64,000 nt of DNA from Dreissena polymorpha. Its lineage: Eukaryota; Mollusca; Bivalvia; Myida; Dreissenidae. The DNA lies in assembly GCF_020536995.1 (NCBI RefSeq), contig NC_068360.1, forward strand, positions 20,089,113-20,153,112. Direction: 5' to 3'. Of the stretch, positions 34,315 through 46,984 are shown piece after piece. The translations under genes were made by a program, and so were the position numbers. A model generated the notes under the pieces. That model did no database searches. It worked only from the letters and a program-made list of their open reading frames with translations, and was not told where the DNA came from. Position 1 is the stretch's first letter. The number at the start of each line of letters is the position of its first letter.

Positions 34315-34990
34315 TTTTTGACGATGCTGCTTCAGCGAAGCAGCTCTTCTAAATTATCATACCATGCAAATATTCTTCAAAATGGCGACCTTATGTAAAA
34401 GACCGTGCCAGTCCGATAGAGTAAGCTAAATTTTCTCAATCGACATACCTCGCTGATTCTCATTGATAAAGGTAAAGGCAGCTTGTTTCCCGTCCTTTTT
34501 CAAATTTATCGAGAGGTTCGGGACAGGAACCAAACACGAAACTGCCAGGTGGCACTTCAAATGCTGTGACGCTGGGAAAACCCCAAATGTAGTTATTTTT
34601 AGATTTGATCGAGAATGTCACCCGCCTCCCAGTTCCGCTGAATGGGTCAAGTTCCCCACGGGTACTACTTCCCTTATTTCGTACCCAATTTGTTTTCGTA
34701 CCCAAATTTGTGTTTGTACCCATTTTATTTCGTACCCCAATTTTTTTTTCGTACCCAATTTTTTCCTCGCACCCAAATTTTTTTTCGCACCCACATTTTG
34801 TTCGTACCCAATTTTTTGTTTACATAATTTTTTCGTAAACAAAATTTTTGTACACACATTTTTATTCGTACCCAAAATGTTCGTACCCACATACACAATT
34901 GTGGTAATGTGGATAAACTTAAATTGATGTTTTATATCTTTCCTTTTCTAAAGCATCGTCACACAAGTACTGTCAGTACTTTAATTATTG
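34315..34990. mobile_element. Repeat element with TTCGTACCC minisatellite, short copy
   Basis: Shares head (GACGATGCT, CGAAGCAGCTCTTCTAA, ATGGCGACC) and tail (CGTACCCACATACACAATTG, AAGCATCGTCACAC, CAGTACTTT) with 38587-39950. The head TGACGATGCT and tail AGCATCGTCA are inverted repeats. In the middle lie about ten units of TTCGTACCCAATTTT-like 15-18 bp repeat (34680-34890). Open frames over the array are products of the repeat. Confidence 0.75.
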
Positions 34991-36150
34991 TTTGCAAAAT
35001 AGTGTGACGTCAAGTGTGTTTTAAGTTTCACGCAACCCTTATAAGGAAAACTGCCCACCCCCAGGCGTCCTTGTTTTTTGCAAGTTCGGTATTTTTTTTA
35101 ATTTGGGTGAGATATGTTCAAACGAAATGTTCTGGGGGAAACTTATTGTGTTTTGACTAAGAATTTCGCTTCTTGAGCATTTACAAATGTTTTTCTATAC
35201 CCATTTAAGGAAATCTGACCGACCCCCCCCCCCCCCCCCCCCGCGTGCATTTTTATTGAAAAGACCGCAATCATGTTCAAACTCTGACGAGATTAAACAA
35301 ATGTTTTGTACAAGTGTCGTGAAGAGTGGGCTCAACATGTGACTTCTAGAGTGATATATTTTAACCCAATTAAAATAGTTTAGAGTTCGCCCGAGATATC
35401 ACTCGTACAAATGGTCGGACAACGTCTCACGCATTTGTATTTAAGCGTGCAAACGTGGCCTCTAACGTGTTCTCAGGGTATACGGACGAAAAACGACGTT
35501 ACAAAAGCTCAATATAAGAATATGTGATAGATCAAATTGTTTCAATGCTGGGAAACCAAAACAATCAGGGGACGGGTGACCAAATGGGTAACGAGGTGTG
35601 CTATAACTGTGATGACAGTCGTTCAAATCTTCCTAAAACAGGAACAGATAACTGTTAACGTATTTAAAGAACATAAAAACAACTAATATTCACTTTACAA
35701 TACAGAATAACGGCTATCAGTACCACATAGACTGAAAGAAGGGAAGTAATTCAAAAATTCTCATGTTTGGAGCAGCATACACAGTTATCTTCCATGCAAC
35801 ATGCCCTTTTGCATTAAAACTGCTAAATTTCTACATTTCTTCTTGTGTAAAGATAAACATAATCACTTACAAAAGTTTGAACTGGCGAAACTTCGTTTGG
35901 TTTTTATAAAATTTAAATGAAAAATAGCACTTCTCCTTCGTAATACTTTTGTAGTACCAAAATTTCGCCGACTAAAATGCAAATGAAATTTTTGTTGTAA
36001 TTGATTCTTATAGTTTGATCACTTTATAGTTTTCGCCGGTATTGTTACATGTAACATGTAACTAAAAAAGTAAACCAAATCAAAAGCATTGAAATTAATT
36101 GAAAACTACATTAACAACTACAACCGTACACATCCGAATCCGGTTACTTC
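34991..36150. other. No gene seen; poly-C run
   Basis: Non-coding AT-rich sequence with a run of about 20 Cs at 35223-35243. No recognisable element ends. Confidence 0.45.
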
Positions 36151-36490
36151 GTAGTATACTTAAGTAACCGGGGTTCATTAAAGTAGCACCTTAGCCTCGC
36201 GGTGCTCTTAATTTGTCGTTGTTGGCTCATGAACTACATAAAATCACCGCGTGTACTCTTCCGTAAACTACAATGTACCCTGGATACGGAAAATACGCTT
36301 AAAGGCACGCGACCATACTCCGGAGTACTTTTTAGTATATTGTCCGTACCGCGGGTACTTTTAAATATACCTAAGATACCGGCGGTACTTTTATGTAGTG
36401 CCTGAGCCGACAACGACAATTCGGGCTAAATTCAACATCAAATTGTAGTATACTTAAGAGTACCGGGGGTACTTTTAAGTAGCACCTGAT
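36151..36490. mobile_element. Small foldback element with flanking direct repeats
   Basis: Inverted repeats of about 40 bp at 36212-36250 and 36388-36424 (TGTCGTTGTTGGCTCA and its near-complement TGAGCCGACAACGACA). They are bracketed by diverged direct repeats starting GTAGTATACTTAAG at 36151 and 36447. The interior is rich in GTACTTTTA/TACCG words. Target duplication is unclear. Confidence 0.65.
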
Positions 36491-38586
36491 TCGACAACGA
36501 CCATTGGTTCTAAATTACGGCATCCAGTTGTTTCTTTTGCTATGTTGTTTTGTTTCTCCATATCATAATTACAGCGGAAATGATGAAAATAAACACAATA
36601 CAACAGCTTTTGGTATGAGTCCACATTCTTTGGAAATAAACCTGCATAGACAAAAAGTTTCGAAATGTATCTGACAAAAAAATACTCGAACATCACTAAA
36701 TCCGCATAATTGTTTATTACCGGTTACAGAGGTAGTATATATCCTCGGTGTATTAATCTGGAGCAACCCCATAAGGCATACATCATTACCAAGCATGATA
36801 ACATAATTGATAATAATATTAAATTAAGCGAATCGGAGATGATGAAGCTGCCTTTCTTATTATAGTTTTAATGGAGCACAGTAATGTTTCAAAATTACAC
36901 TCTTACAATCTCCACACTCATTCCATCCCGCGAATCTCTTAAGGAGTCGCATTTCTAGCACAGGTGGTTAGCGTGTGGCTATGATATTAATAAGTAAAAC
37001 ATCATTTTGAAGAAAAAATAATCAAAGTATAACGAAAAACCAACGAAAACAAATTCACCATCAAATATATACTTATATATATACATTTGATAGTGAAATT
37101 GTTGTTAGAAGACTGTAAAGAACACATTAATTTTTAAAGTATTTGTATTGTCCTTTGTTTATTACGTGCATAGCCAGTTCCTTGAATGCAGCATTACTCC
37201 GCAAGAAATAACGTATTTTAAAAAATCATATAATGACAGACGGCTTTAAGAAAATATACCGTTGTTAAGGATGATAACTCGCTTCACAGTATGGACAGAG
37301 TTATTGACCTTTGCTATGTTTTCATGTACGAAGCGTCTATTCATCAATATTGAAGGGGATAAAATAAAAGTTCATACATTTACAAAGGACATTCAGAGCA
37401 CTTGCAGGGTACACAGACTATAACTTTTGCGTAGTATTTGTTGTGTTATTTCCCTATGTTCATGTGTTTGTGCAGAACATCCTAACATCCAGCAAATCAT
37501 AACTTGAAAACTATTGAATGGGTTTAAATGAAACTTCATACATGTATTATGGTCTTCATAGAATGTACAAAGTAGAAGCACCATACCTCATTCTTAAGCA
37601 GAGTTATTTCCCTTTGTAAATTTCGTACATCTGAAGAAAAACAATACGGATAAGTGAACATTTTCCTTCGTTATGTTAATTTGCCCAGACCAATAACACA
37701 GTGTAATTGTATTGTGTAGGTCATTACTCAAAAAACGTTTAAGAGATTCAACGGAAATTTCATATTATGCTAGAAGACTTTGAGAGGAAGGGCGGAGATC
37801 CATAGCCCTTTTTTATTACGTCTATTTATGCAGTTCTTACAATTTAATTTATTTAATTGTCTTGTGTAAATAATTACAGAATGCATTAACATGGTATTTA
37901 GTGGATAGAAAATTCATAAATCAAAACAGGTCATTTAGATATCAGTATTTCAATAAAATATTTTATCGTAAAGATCACACTTCTCGTTACTGCACTTGTT
38001 TGGCCAAATCTGATCAAGCTATATATACACTCGGTCGTTGAAGTGTTCAAAGTGTAAATTTCCTACTTGAAAAGAAAAAAAAATTCCTACATGGTGCCAG
38101 TTATAAAGATAAACTAGCACATTTCAGAATACTTCAGTCATTCGAGAAAATACGTGTATATGCCATATAATAGCGTCATAATGTTGTATTTGGCACTGTT
38201 CGATTGGGATTCCTATTCATCTGACTAATGCTATTCCAAATCTATGGTTAGACCATGAAAATGCCAATGACTGTCTAAACTGGAACTTTGTTTGAATTTG
38301 TGATGTCTTCAGTTTTCAGTCCTCAGAGGCTGTACTCAGTAGAGCTATTTTTTGTTAAGTGGACGACACACATATACGATATTTCTAACTCCTAGTTGGT
38401 ACGGAAATCGTCCATACATACATTGCAATCTTGAAAATTAAATATATTTCATATATGAATCATTTCTTCTGCGTGTACTAATCAGTTGTTAACATAATCT
38501 AATCGTTGTAATAGATTTCCGATACTTTCTACACTATTTCACAGACACTAAGTGTGTTTTTGCGATTCATGCGACACGCTGTAGCA
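36491..38586. other. Long gene-free stretch
   Basis: AT-rich, with no coding sequence recognised on either strand. A small palindrome, ATATATACTTATATATATAC, lies at about 37066-37085. Confidence 0.4.
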
Positions 38587-39950
38587 TTTTTGACGATGTT
38601 GCGAAGCAGCTCTTCTAAGTTATCATACCATGCAAACATTCTTCACAATGGCGACCTATGTAAAAGACCGAGCCAGTCCGATTGAGATAGCTCGATTTTT
38701 CTAATCGGCATACCTCGCTGATTATCATTGATAAATGTATAGGAAGCTCAGCTATAAATAGGGCAGCATATTCTGGGAAAAATATTTAATAATAGTTTGA
38801 AAACGTTAGTTTTAAATCAGTTATATTCAATCCATTATATGTTTATAGATCAATGAAACAACTATGCATTTTCTGTATTGTATTTGACATTTGTCATGAT
38901 TCAGTAAATAAATTGCAAATTAAAACGTGTATAATTAACTTTCAACGCGATCATGAGTGTAAAGAAAACGAATTATTTCGAACCTGCCTGTTGTAAAAGT
39001 TGTAGCGACTATGGTATATAAACAGCATAATAGCCGTATGACATCTGTGAAATTCGCTCTTATGCGTGCTTTCTCATTTTGCATATTAATAAACTTTTCA
39101 AACAGAAATTACAGAGCCACATCAGTGCACATACTATGTTTGATAATTCATTCGTTTGTTGGATATTGCTTGCTGTTTTAAACACATATTAGGTCATATC
39201 GCGGAGATTTTGTTAACCTTACCATGTGTTCATGGGCGAACTCACGTATTCAAGTGCTCTTACGACTATGTGCTCATACCTACTTTCGGGAATCATCATG
39301 AAATTATTGCCGTACTTAACGAACAAACATGCCTAAGCTTATTGAATTAGAGAAAAAAACAATAATCAAAAGAGAAAAATTATATGTTCATGCACATGGG
39401 CATGTGAAATCACGTCCGTACACATAGCATCATTAACTAAGAAAAGGAAACAACGAAATATAAAGTTTGGTATGATATACATGTGAAATTAAAGAGCATG
39501 GTGTTATTAAAGAGCATGTCAAGTTTTGAATTTATATGCTGAAACGTAATGTTATGACCCACAAGCGTTTTACTGTAATAGAAAGTTTTTTTACGATAAG
39601 TGGTACAGAAAATACACGTCGAATATTTTTTAAAGATATTTCTTGTTATATTTGATCGAGAATGTAACCCGCCTCCCAGTTTCGCTGAATGGATCAAGTT
39701 CCCCACGGGTACTACTTTCCCGGACCCCATACTTTTTTCGAGCCCTACATTTTTCGTACCCAATTTTTTTCGTACCCAATTTTTTTCGTACCCATTTTTT
39801 TGGCATAAGTCAACCATTTTTCCTACCCAAACTTTTCGTACCCACATACACAATTGTGGTGATGAAGATAAGCTTAAATAAATGCTTTTATATCAATCCT
39901 CTTCAAAAGCATCGTCACACCAGTACTATCAGTACTTTGATTGTTTTCAT
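38587..39950. mobile_element. Repeat element with TTCGTACCC minisatellite, long copy
   Basis: Same head and tail as 34315-34990, with a shorter TTCGTACCCAATTTTTT array at about 39740-39845. The middle (38756-39640) has no match in the short copy, so either it is an insert or the short copy is deleted. Confidence 0.7.
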
Positions 39951-40705
39951 TTTCTGTAAACTATGTCGATCTTTGCAAAGTCCAAGATTTCGTCTCCGAC
40001 TTTAAGAATTGGCGCTAATATAAAATTGGATGAAAGGATCCAAATGGAATTTGATTGTCTCCATTCAAAAACATTGCTTTTTATAGCTTTCGCTGAAAGC
40101 TTACTTTGGCAGCTGATAGCCATAGCTTTATTGTGAATACGATTCGCATGCATTTATAAACTGGTGATTTCTTTCTTAGATTTGCGTAAAAATACCATTT
40201 TTATAATTATGTAGCAATTCTTAATTCCATTATTCCGGTTTTCCGTAAATAAAGATTCTCATCTGTAAGAATACGGAATTATAAAAAGTATTTAGCTGCA
40301 ATTGTTAATTAAAGGCTGTTTCGAAATTACCCTCTGCAAAACAGTTCCTCATATATCAGGAATTCAGTTGGTAACAACAATTCCTTGTAACAACAATTCC
40401 AGTATTGCATTAGTTTTAAATTATGGTTTAAAGGTCGTGTACATTTTGCTTATAATTTAGCGGTTTAAAAAGTCTTCCAGTCTCTCTGTCTCGCAACAGA
40501 CTAACCCACAAAGCACTAGAAATACACCTTAGACTCGTGTGTTTATAACATTTACGCGTATAAATTTGTAATTACACTCAGCAACTTACCTTGGATTCAT
40601 TTCCTTTCTTGAAAAAATATTGTAACGTATCAGTGACTCAAAGGGTTGATTAAAACCTCAAATATAACATAGACTTAACCACCTGATTTTGAAATAACTG
40701 TTTGC
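39951..40705. other. No gene seen
   Basis: AT-rich. A GTAACAACAATTCC word is doubled at about 40371-40400. No coding sequence is recognised. Confidence 0.4.
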
Positions 40706-41035
40706 ATGTTTTTTAATCGATCATCATACGCCTCCAATTACCGTGAGGACTTCTACGCATTCTGGCAATTTGACTTTAAGCATTTGGAACGAAAATCGAT
40801 GGATCGTTTAATCGTATGGCGAGTGCTGATCTCATATAAACGACATTTCAATATACTATGGCTGATGCAAGGTAATTCATATGAGACCATAATGCGTCAT
40901 AAGATCAAACAATCTCATTAAAATAACTACGTATTTCAATATTTACATTCCATCCACCATGGTCACAATAATGGCGAATAAAAGGCAATTCATATGAACT
41001 CAGTATGCGTCATAAGGAAAAACAATCCAAATTAA
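40706..41035. repeat. Inverted partial copy of 41535-41640 and a short tandem repeat
   Basis: About 70 bp around 40735-40805 is the inverse of part of 41535-41640, the sequence beyond the next MITE. At 40870-40920 and 40984-41035 a ~50 bp block with AATTCATATGA and ATGCGTCATAAG is repeated directly. Confidence 0.6.
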
Positions 41036-41511
41036 ACAGGCCTTTTCACGTTTCGGAAAATCGACAAATTAAAACAAAATGCTTCAGATACGCAAATTTT
41101 CGTTGTAGTTATGATATTTGTGAGGCATCAGTAATGCTGAACATTAACCATCCTCTAAAATATCCAATATTTGGATCTTTTGACGATTAAAAAACCTGAA
41201 AATTATGAAGCGTTGCAACGCGAAACGATTAAATGATGTTGAGAGTTCTGTTGTTAACGTGTGATACTACGAGGATTGCATAAATTAAAGTATAAAATAC
41301 ATCACCAATTGAGCACGGATTGCACGAGTGGTCTAATCGACTCTTACTCCAGGGGTCAGTGGTTCGAGCCCAGTTGATGGTTTCTTGTTTTTCTTTCTTT
41401 ATATTTATTCTTGTTTTTTACTGTAGCTTTATAAATCCAATGTTTAAATTTATCAATATAAAGCATTTAATGACAAACTTCAATGCATGCCAAAATCTGT
41501 GAAAAGGTCCC
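41036..41511 (+). mobile_element. tRNA-carrying TTAA MITE, complete but decayed
   Basis: Left TTAA at 41032-41035; at the right the target has changed to TTGA. The ends and order match the other copies. The tRNA-like core is at 41311-41382. Together with the following 370 bases it is the duplicate of 1-680. Confidence 0.8.
41311..41382 (+). other. tRNA-like sequence inside MITE
   Basis: The duplicate of 98-170: GGATTGCACGAGTGGTCTAA for the decayed A-box region and GGTTCGAGCCC for the B-box. Confidence 0.5.
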
Positions 41512-41890
41512 TTTGAAGTATTTTTTAAAAATATTTACATAACGTAGCCATCAATTTTGTTCCAAAAATGCCTCAAACAAAATGACGGGAAAGCGTTTAC
41601 GTCCCACGGTACTACGGGGACGGTTGTACAAGGTAATTATCACATGGTTTGTTATTTTGATTAAAGCTATGCAGGGAATCAGACAGAGTGCACCTCGGAC
41701 GACACAAATTTGGTATTAGGACGAATCTGCGACTGGATATAATCGATTATATCAGTAAACGTTAATGCAAAACGTGGCGACGTCATCATATCCTCGAGGA
41801 TTATGCCAGTCTAATGGCGGTAAAGTTTGGTCTGGCGAATGATTTAACCGTTTGATTCATGGAATGATACAAGAACGCATGAATCACGAA
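41512..41890. repeat. Diverged duplicate of 308-680
   Basis: Follows the MITE as in the first copy, with matching words such as CTGCGACTGGATATAATCGA and GACGTCATCATATCCTCGAG. No coding content is recognised. Confidence 0.75.
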
Positions 41891-42897
41891 AACAATGCAA
41901 GCAAGTAAGTAAATATGATCCAAAATAAATTGAAGAAAAAAATTGACAAAGAGCCATGAAAAAAAATCACCACCCTCTGATATTGGAATCATAACAAGGT
42001 CATTAACTAGAATTTATCATAGACCTGTCTTCGCGGGCCGCAAAAATGTCAAAAATAGCTTTAGTCATTTTTTTTTCTTATTAAACATGATTTTATATAT
42101 TTATTTGAATATATTGGGCTCCTTTGTACCTGCATTGAAGGTCTAGACCTGAATTAGCTGAAATAATTCGCGTTCAGAATAAATCTGAACGCTGAAACTC
42201 CGGTCTGCAAAAACCATAACGAAAAATAAATACAATACTATTATATCAATATGCTTAAAATTGCAAAATAACATTACCAACTCACAAAGTTTTGGTTAAT
42301 TAGTCCATTTTTACCTCAAATAGTGTCGAATTGAAGTTAAAATGCATAATTTGTTTCAGTTAAACTTCTGCTTAAATCGCAATACAATCACTGACCTCTC
42401 GCCATGTTATGAAATATTTAAATATCAACCAATCAGAAGAAGGCATTACGGTGTAATAGGCTGCGTTATCGATTAAAATCTACCTGCCGTATACAGCGGG
42501 CGCAGCGATTGGAATTGAAAATGTGAGCACTGAGTAGTGTGTTGATTTAAATTGGTCAGGCGTGCAAAATTGAAAGAGTCGTTACATAATTCTTACGGAA
42601 CATTATTGAGAAATGAATTATCTACACAGGTATGTAAATATTATTGCAATCCGTTGATATTAACTGTCTGATATCGGGGCTTGAATGTTGCGCACCAAAT
42701 TCCTTGCGCATCAATATAGACAAAGAAGGAAAACTCTCGCTATTAAAAAGATAGAGTGGACTATTGACGCCAAGAGGCTGCCAAAGCAAAAATCATCAAA
42801 AGACTCTTAGGCGGCAATTTATATTGACTAGACCTGAATGACAAAACATTGGAGGAGCTGTGTGATGCTTTCAAAAACAGAAAGCAGAGAAAAATTA
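41891..42897. other. No clear gene; possible decayed coding relic near 42730-42895
   Basis: Mostly AT-rich non-coding. At 42730-42895 short open stretches such as IEWTIDAKRLPKQKSSKDS and LNDKTLEELCDAFKNRKQRK are separated by stops. This could be a relic exon. I do not recognise it. Confidence 0.25.
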
Positions 42898-42921
42898 CTG
42901 GTCGTGTACGTAATTCCGGCC

Positions 42922-43672
42922 CAGGGGACAAAAATTCCACTCGTCCGCTCGTATTGACGAGTGAAATCTTGAAAGGACGAGTGAATTTCCCTAAAGCTCT
43001 CGTCCTACAGGACGAGTGAAAAAAAACTGATGTTAAAATATGTATTTTCTGACCAGTAAGACTTTTTGTCATTAAATAAAATCATTTCTTAAAGCATATC
43101 TATTCCGAAAGTAGAACGCGAATGAACCGGAAATCGTAATTGTAAATTTCATACAGCAGGTGCGCGTTGTTATGCGAGACTGTGTCCCGAGTAAATATTG
43201 GCTTTTTGGTGTAAACTTTGCGCGGCCATGTTGACAGGGAACCATCTGACTTCATTCACTGTAAGTATTGATTTTTTTAAAGAATTATTTTACTGCGAAG
43301 TACGGTTTTACATCTGAAAAATGTCTGACATACGAGCGTTCTTTAAAGGGGGCAGGAGCGATGTTCAACCATCCGAAATGGAAAGCACGCAAGCATTAGA
43401 AAAAAGAAAAAACAAATTTGTCTTCATTTATTTATTTTGTGTTCCTCATAAATAAAGTAAGTTAACATTTCTTCTGTGATCAGCTGGCATGAATAACTAA
43501 GTTAGCAGCATTTTAGCAGTGATATAGGAAACATTGTTAGTCATATCAGTCCTTTGCAATCTTTCTTTCACACATATTTGAAGGACAAGTGCATGTGTTT
43601 GCAGGACGAGTGAAAATTTTAATACACTTGTCCTGCGGGACGAGTGCAATTTATAAATATTTTTGTCCCCTG
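42922..43672 (+). mobile_element. Non-autonomous hAT with transposase N-terminal stub
   Basis: TIR starts CAGGGGACAAAAAT at both ends. It is flanked by CGGCC (42917-42921 and 43673-43677). Subterminal GGACGAGTG words repeat in both orientations. Inside, at 43321-43455, an open frame starts MSDIRAFFKGGRSDVQPSEM. This is the sort of N-terminus, with an IxxFF motif, found in animal hAT transposases, and the rest is gone. Confidence 0.8.
43321..43455 (+). pseudogene. hAT transposase N-terminal stub
   Basis: ATG, then SDIRAFFKGGRSDVQPSEME and a short Lys/Arg-rich run, after which AT-rich sequence replaces the expected BED finger and catalytic domain. The call rests on the IRAFF start and on its position inside an element with hAT-type ends; by itself the peptide is too short to be sure. 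Confidence 0.5.
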
Positions 43673-44641
43673 CGGCCTGTACGTAAAAAATCGGCCACCT
43701 GTGTTTAATCATTTTCATGATCTAAACACACATGTCTTGATTATTTTTAGAACAATCAACTTGAAAACCAACCCTTATCTCAATATTTTGCAAGTTAAAA
43801 GCATATCACTGTAAACGTTTGCATTAAAATGTCTCAAACATAACACAAGATATTCCTGTCATGGGAAAAGTGCCGTCATTATCCATAGAAAAAATTATAT
43901 TCTTATAAGAAACAAATATATTTGATTAAATAATTATAATTTCTATCTGATAAACTTTAATCAAGGTATTTTTAATTAATTGTATAAAAACATAGATTTC
44001 AAACAAAAAAATCAGGACCTAAATATAAACTTTTAATATATGAATTACCTCCCTTGATTTGAATATTAATAGTTTACATGTTGTAAAATTAAATATAAGC
44101 GTTTACTAAAAATCGACACTAAAGTCAACTTTTCAAACAAAATGTTTTTACTTTCTTAGCTATGTTAGTAAAAATTGATTAAAACTATTAAAAATAAATA
44201 TTTTTTATGAATTTGCAGTTCCCCATTATCCGTGCAGGCCGTTAGTATTTATTAAAATACGTAGGGGGAGTAACTGGTATAATAATGTCACATATTTTTT
44301 AAGTTTCAAGTCAAAAGTTGTGTTTGTGTAAACCTTTATTAATACTCTTAAAATGAGGACATTCGTCTAAAGATATTGCTTTGAAATTGTACCTGCAGAT
44401 AAACCTGAAAAGTGGCCGATTTTTTAGGTACAATTGCCCTACGAAAATTGATAGTTTATATATCATTAATTTCTGTTCATAAAAGTAACATACACTGATC
44501 TAATTCTATTGAAATTTTCATGCTAGGCGAGTTTTGAACCCAGGATTATATATGTGAAGTTTAGTTTTAACAAGTTGCCTAAAACAAAAGATGTTGTTAA
44601 AATAGTCCCAAAAGTGGCTGGAATTACGTACACGACCAGTA

Positions 44642-45002
44642 TGCTGTATCTTGTGTGACTAACAGTTGTTTGTTTTGGTAAAAAATATACGCTCCAAGTT
44701 TTTGACTGTACAGTTCTTATCTCAGAGTGTAACTGAAACTGAAAGACAAAATTGCAGTACTTGAATAAATGTTGAACATGCCCAATATTGCATGTGTTTA
44801 TATAAAAAAGACAAAATAACAAATACAAACAAATTTATTTGTTAAACCACTGACTTATTTAAGCATGATAAATTCTCAATGTTTTCCCAAAATGAGCCGT
44901 TTCATCGGAGCAAAATTTCCCAAAATGGACAATTTATTTTGTCAATAAAAAATTACCAATTTGGTGAGACTCCTTTTCCCAAAATAGGCAGAAAAATCCC
45001 TG
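44642..45002. other. No gene seen
   Basis: AT-rich. TTCCCAAAATG-like words repeat four times at about 44882-45000. It leads into the second copy of the segmental duplication. Confidence 0.4.
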
Positions 45003-45644
45003 CAAAAGTTTTACTATCTATGGGCCTCCATGGGCTTAATCTGGCTCTGTATATAATAAGTGAATACTTTTCCAAAAACTAATTCTCATTTTGGAACAAG
45101 TGGGGGTTATGAGTCTTTGCAAACACATGGTCCATCATTCTGACATTAGGAAATATAACAAATACATTACATGAGTCATTACAAATATTAAAGCAAGTGT
45201 GGTAACTTATAACATGCTATAGTCTTCTTGAGTTGTGGGTAATTTAATAGATGTTGCATCACAAATATAATTTAAATTTATGACCATGAATCATTAAAAA
45301 CATGATTATTTACCTTTGGTCTTAAATTTATTTTTTTTTCAAACGTTTATCGTCAGTAAGCATCAAAATAATCGATTGTGTTGAAGGTGACAATAAAACT
45401 GCCATCTTGCAAATAGTGGTTCTTCTTGAGCCGTGGATTCTTATTTTCTGTTTCGATTTTAAGATTTGCATGCTATAAATAGCCTTAAAACTGACATTGC
45501 AAGGGAGGTTCATTTCATGTGAAAAAATGTCAACAGATGATTTAGTATGGAAAATACTCATTGATAAAAAAAAATTGTTACTTAGAAACACAATATGAAC
45601 AATACATAAGGGAGGAATTATTTGATAAAAACGTGTCAAGCTAT

Positions 45645-46311
45645 CAGTCTGCAAAACTAACTTTTTTGCCTTCATAGCCAATGTGGCTGTGAAACTTTGA
45701 AAATGTCAAAGCCACAGGAAATTTTTCATAGCCCCCAAAAAATTGAATTAATTTACAGTGAAATTATCATGAAAGGACGACAACAGTCTTTATTTATAGA
45801 TTGCAATTGGAGGTTAAGATCGTGAACAAATCAGTATTCACAGTTTCAAACGTTTATTCCATCACATCTGACTCTGAGAGTTCTTTACAAATTTTTGCAA
45901 TGTTATTTTCCTTATTTTTGAAGTTTTCATCATCATCAACATCATCATCATCATCCTCAGCATTGTCACTCTCATCATCTGATAGACTGTCAGTGTCAAT
46001 AGATCTATTGATTTATTTAATTTATAAAAACCTTAGCACTATAATTTTATTTATCAGCGTAGAATGCAAGTTCAGACTTTACACTCTCTATAACATCTAA
46101 GGGAGATCACTAATGATAGAAAACTAAGGGAAGTAACCAAGCGGTGTCACTGTACGAATTTACACCTGAAATGCGTAATTGATGATTTATTGGTTTATTT
46201 TCACAGATTTGTTTATATTGCAATTCAGGCAATCTATATTAAATTTTTCTATTGCCAAGGCTAAGATTTCATTGCATTGGTGATCAGGCGATGGGTTAAT
46301 TTTGCAGACTG
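45645..46311 (-). mobile_element. hAT-like element with acidic tail relic
   Basis: TIR CAGTCTGCAAAACTAAC, with one mismatch at the other end. Flanks are AGCTAT (45639-45644) and AGTTAT (46312-46317), a 6 bp duplication with one change; the duplicated segment's first copy shows a single AGTTAT (near 1859). On the minus strand at 45850-46010 an acidic stretch (SIDTDSLSDDESDNAEDDDD, running on) could be the C-terminal tail of a transposase. On the + strand it is a TCA-rich low-complexity run. Confidence 0.8.
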
Positions 46312-46984
46312 AGTTATGATGAATTACAACATGTATCTGTTTTTGTTGTATTTTTGATCAACAAAACGATGTTGACTGTGTTAAAACTTTTCCATCACGA
46401 CTGTATCATGTGCAAAGGGAATTCACACCATCTCTATACCTAAAACTCAAAAAGAACCCACGACTTGGCAAAAGTTTACCATACAAACACATGATAGAAT
46501 GCTGTGGTTAAATATATTTTCAGCAACATGAAAATTAATGGATTCTTTAATTTGAACATATTCATTGGCCATAACATTCATAGATTTCTAATTTTTACCA
46601 AAAACCTGAAAAATACGTTTTGTATGTGTTTTCGTCTATTCTAACACCCCTAACATCAACTTAACATGCACTTAACAACATCTAAATTACCTGCAGTTTC
46701 AGATTCAGAATCATTTAGTTATTGCAATAACCTAGTCTTTTGTTAAATTAGCGGGATAATCCAAAGATGCAGTGTACTAGCCATGCAACAAAAAGTGGCA
46801 GTAGTGGTTTCAATCTTGTTTTTCGTGATTCAAATGATAGCAGTGGTGGTATTATAGAAAAAAATGAATAAACTTCATGTTAGATTTCACTCATTTCAAT
46901 AATGTATTAAGATATACCATGTACGAGCGTAACAAAAGGTTTTTCCACAGCCCTCCACATTTGTATACATCATAATTATGTAGT

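Larger units (their letters stand above)
42898..44639. mobile_element. TA-flanked TIR element, interrupted by a hAT
   Basis: Ends CTGGTCGTGTACGTAATTCC and its complement, with TA at 42896-42897 and 44640-44641. After removal of the nested hAT (42922-43672) the element is about 1 kb. A second inverted pair, AAAAATCGGCCAC (43686) and GTGGCCGATTTTT (44412), lies inside. No transposase is recognised. Confidence 0.8.

Noticed and set aside
34463-34927. A 154-residue ORF
   Set aside because: Its second half is translated TTCGTACCC minisatellite, and the frame is not kept in the other copy at 38.6-39.9 kb.
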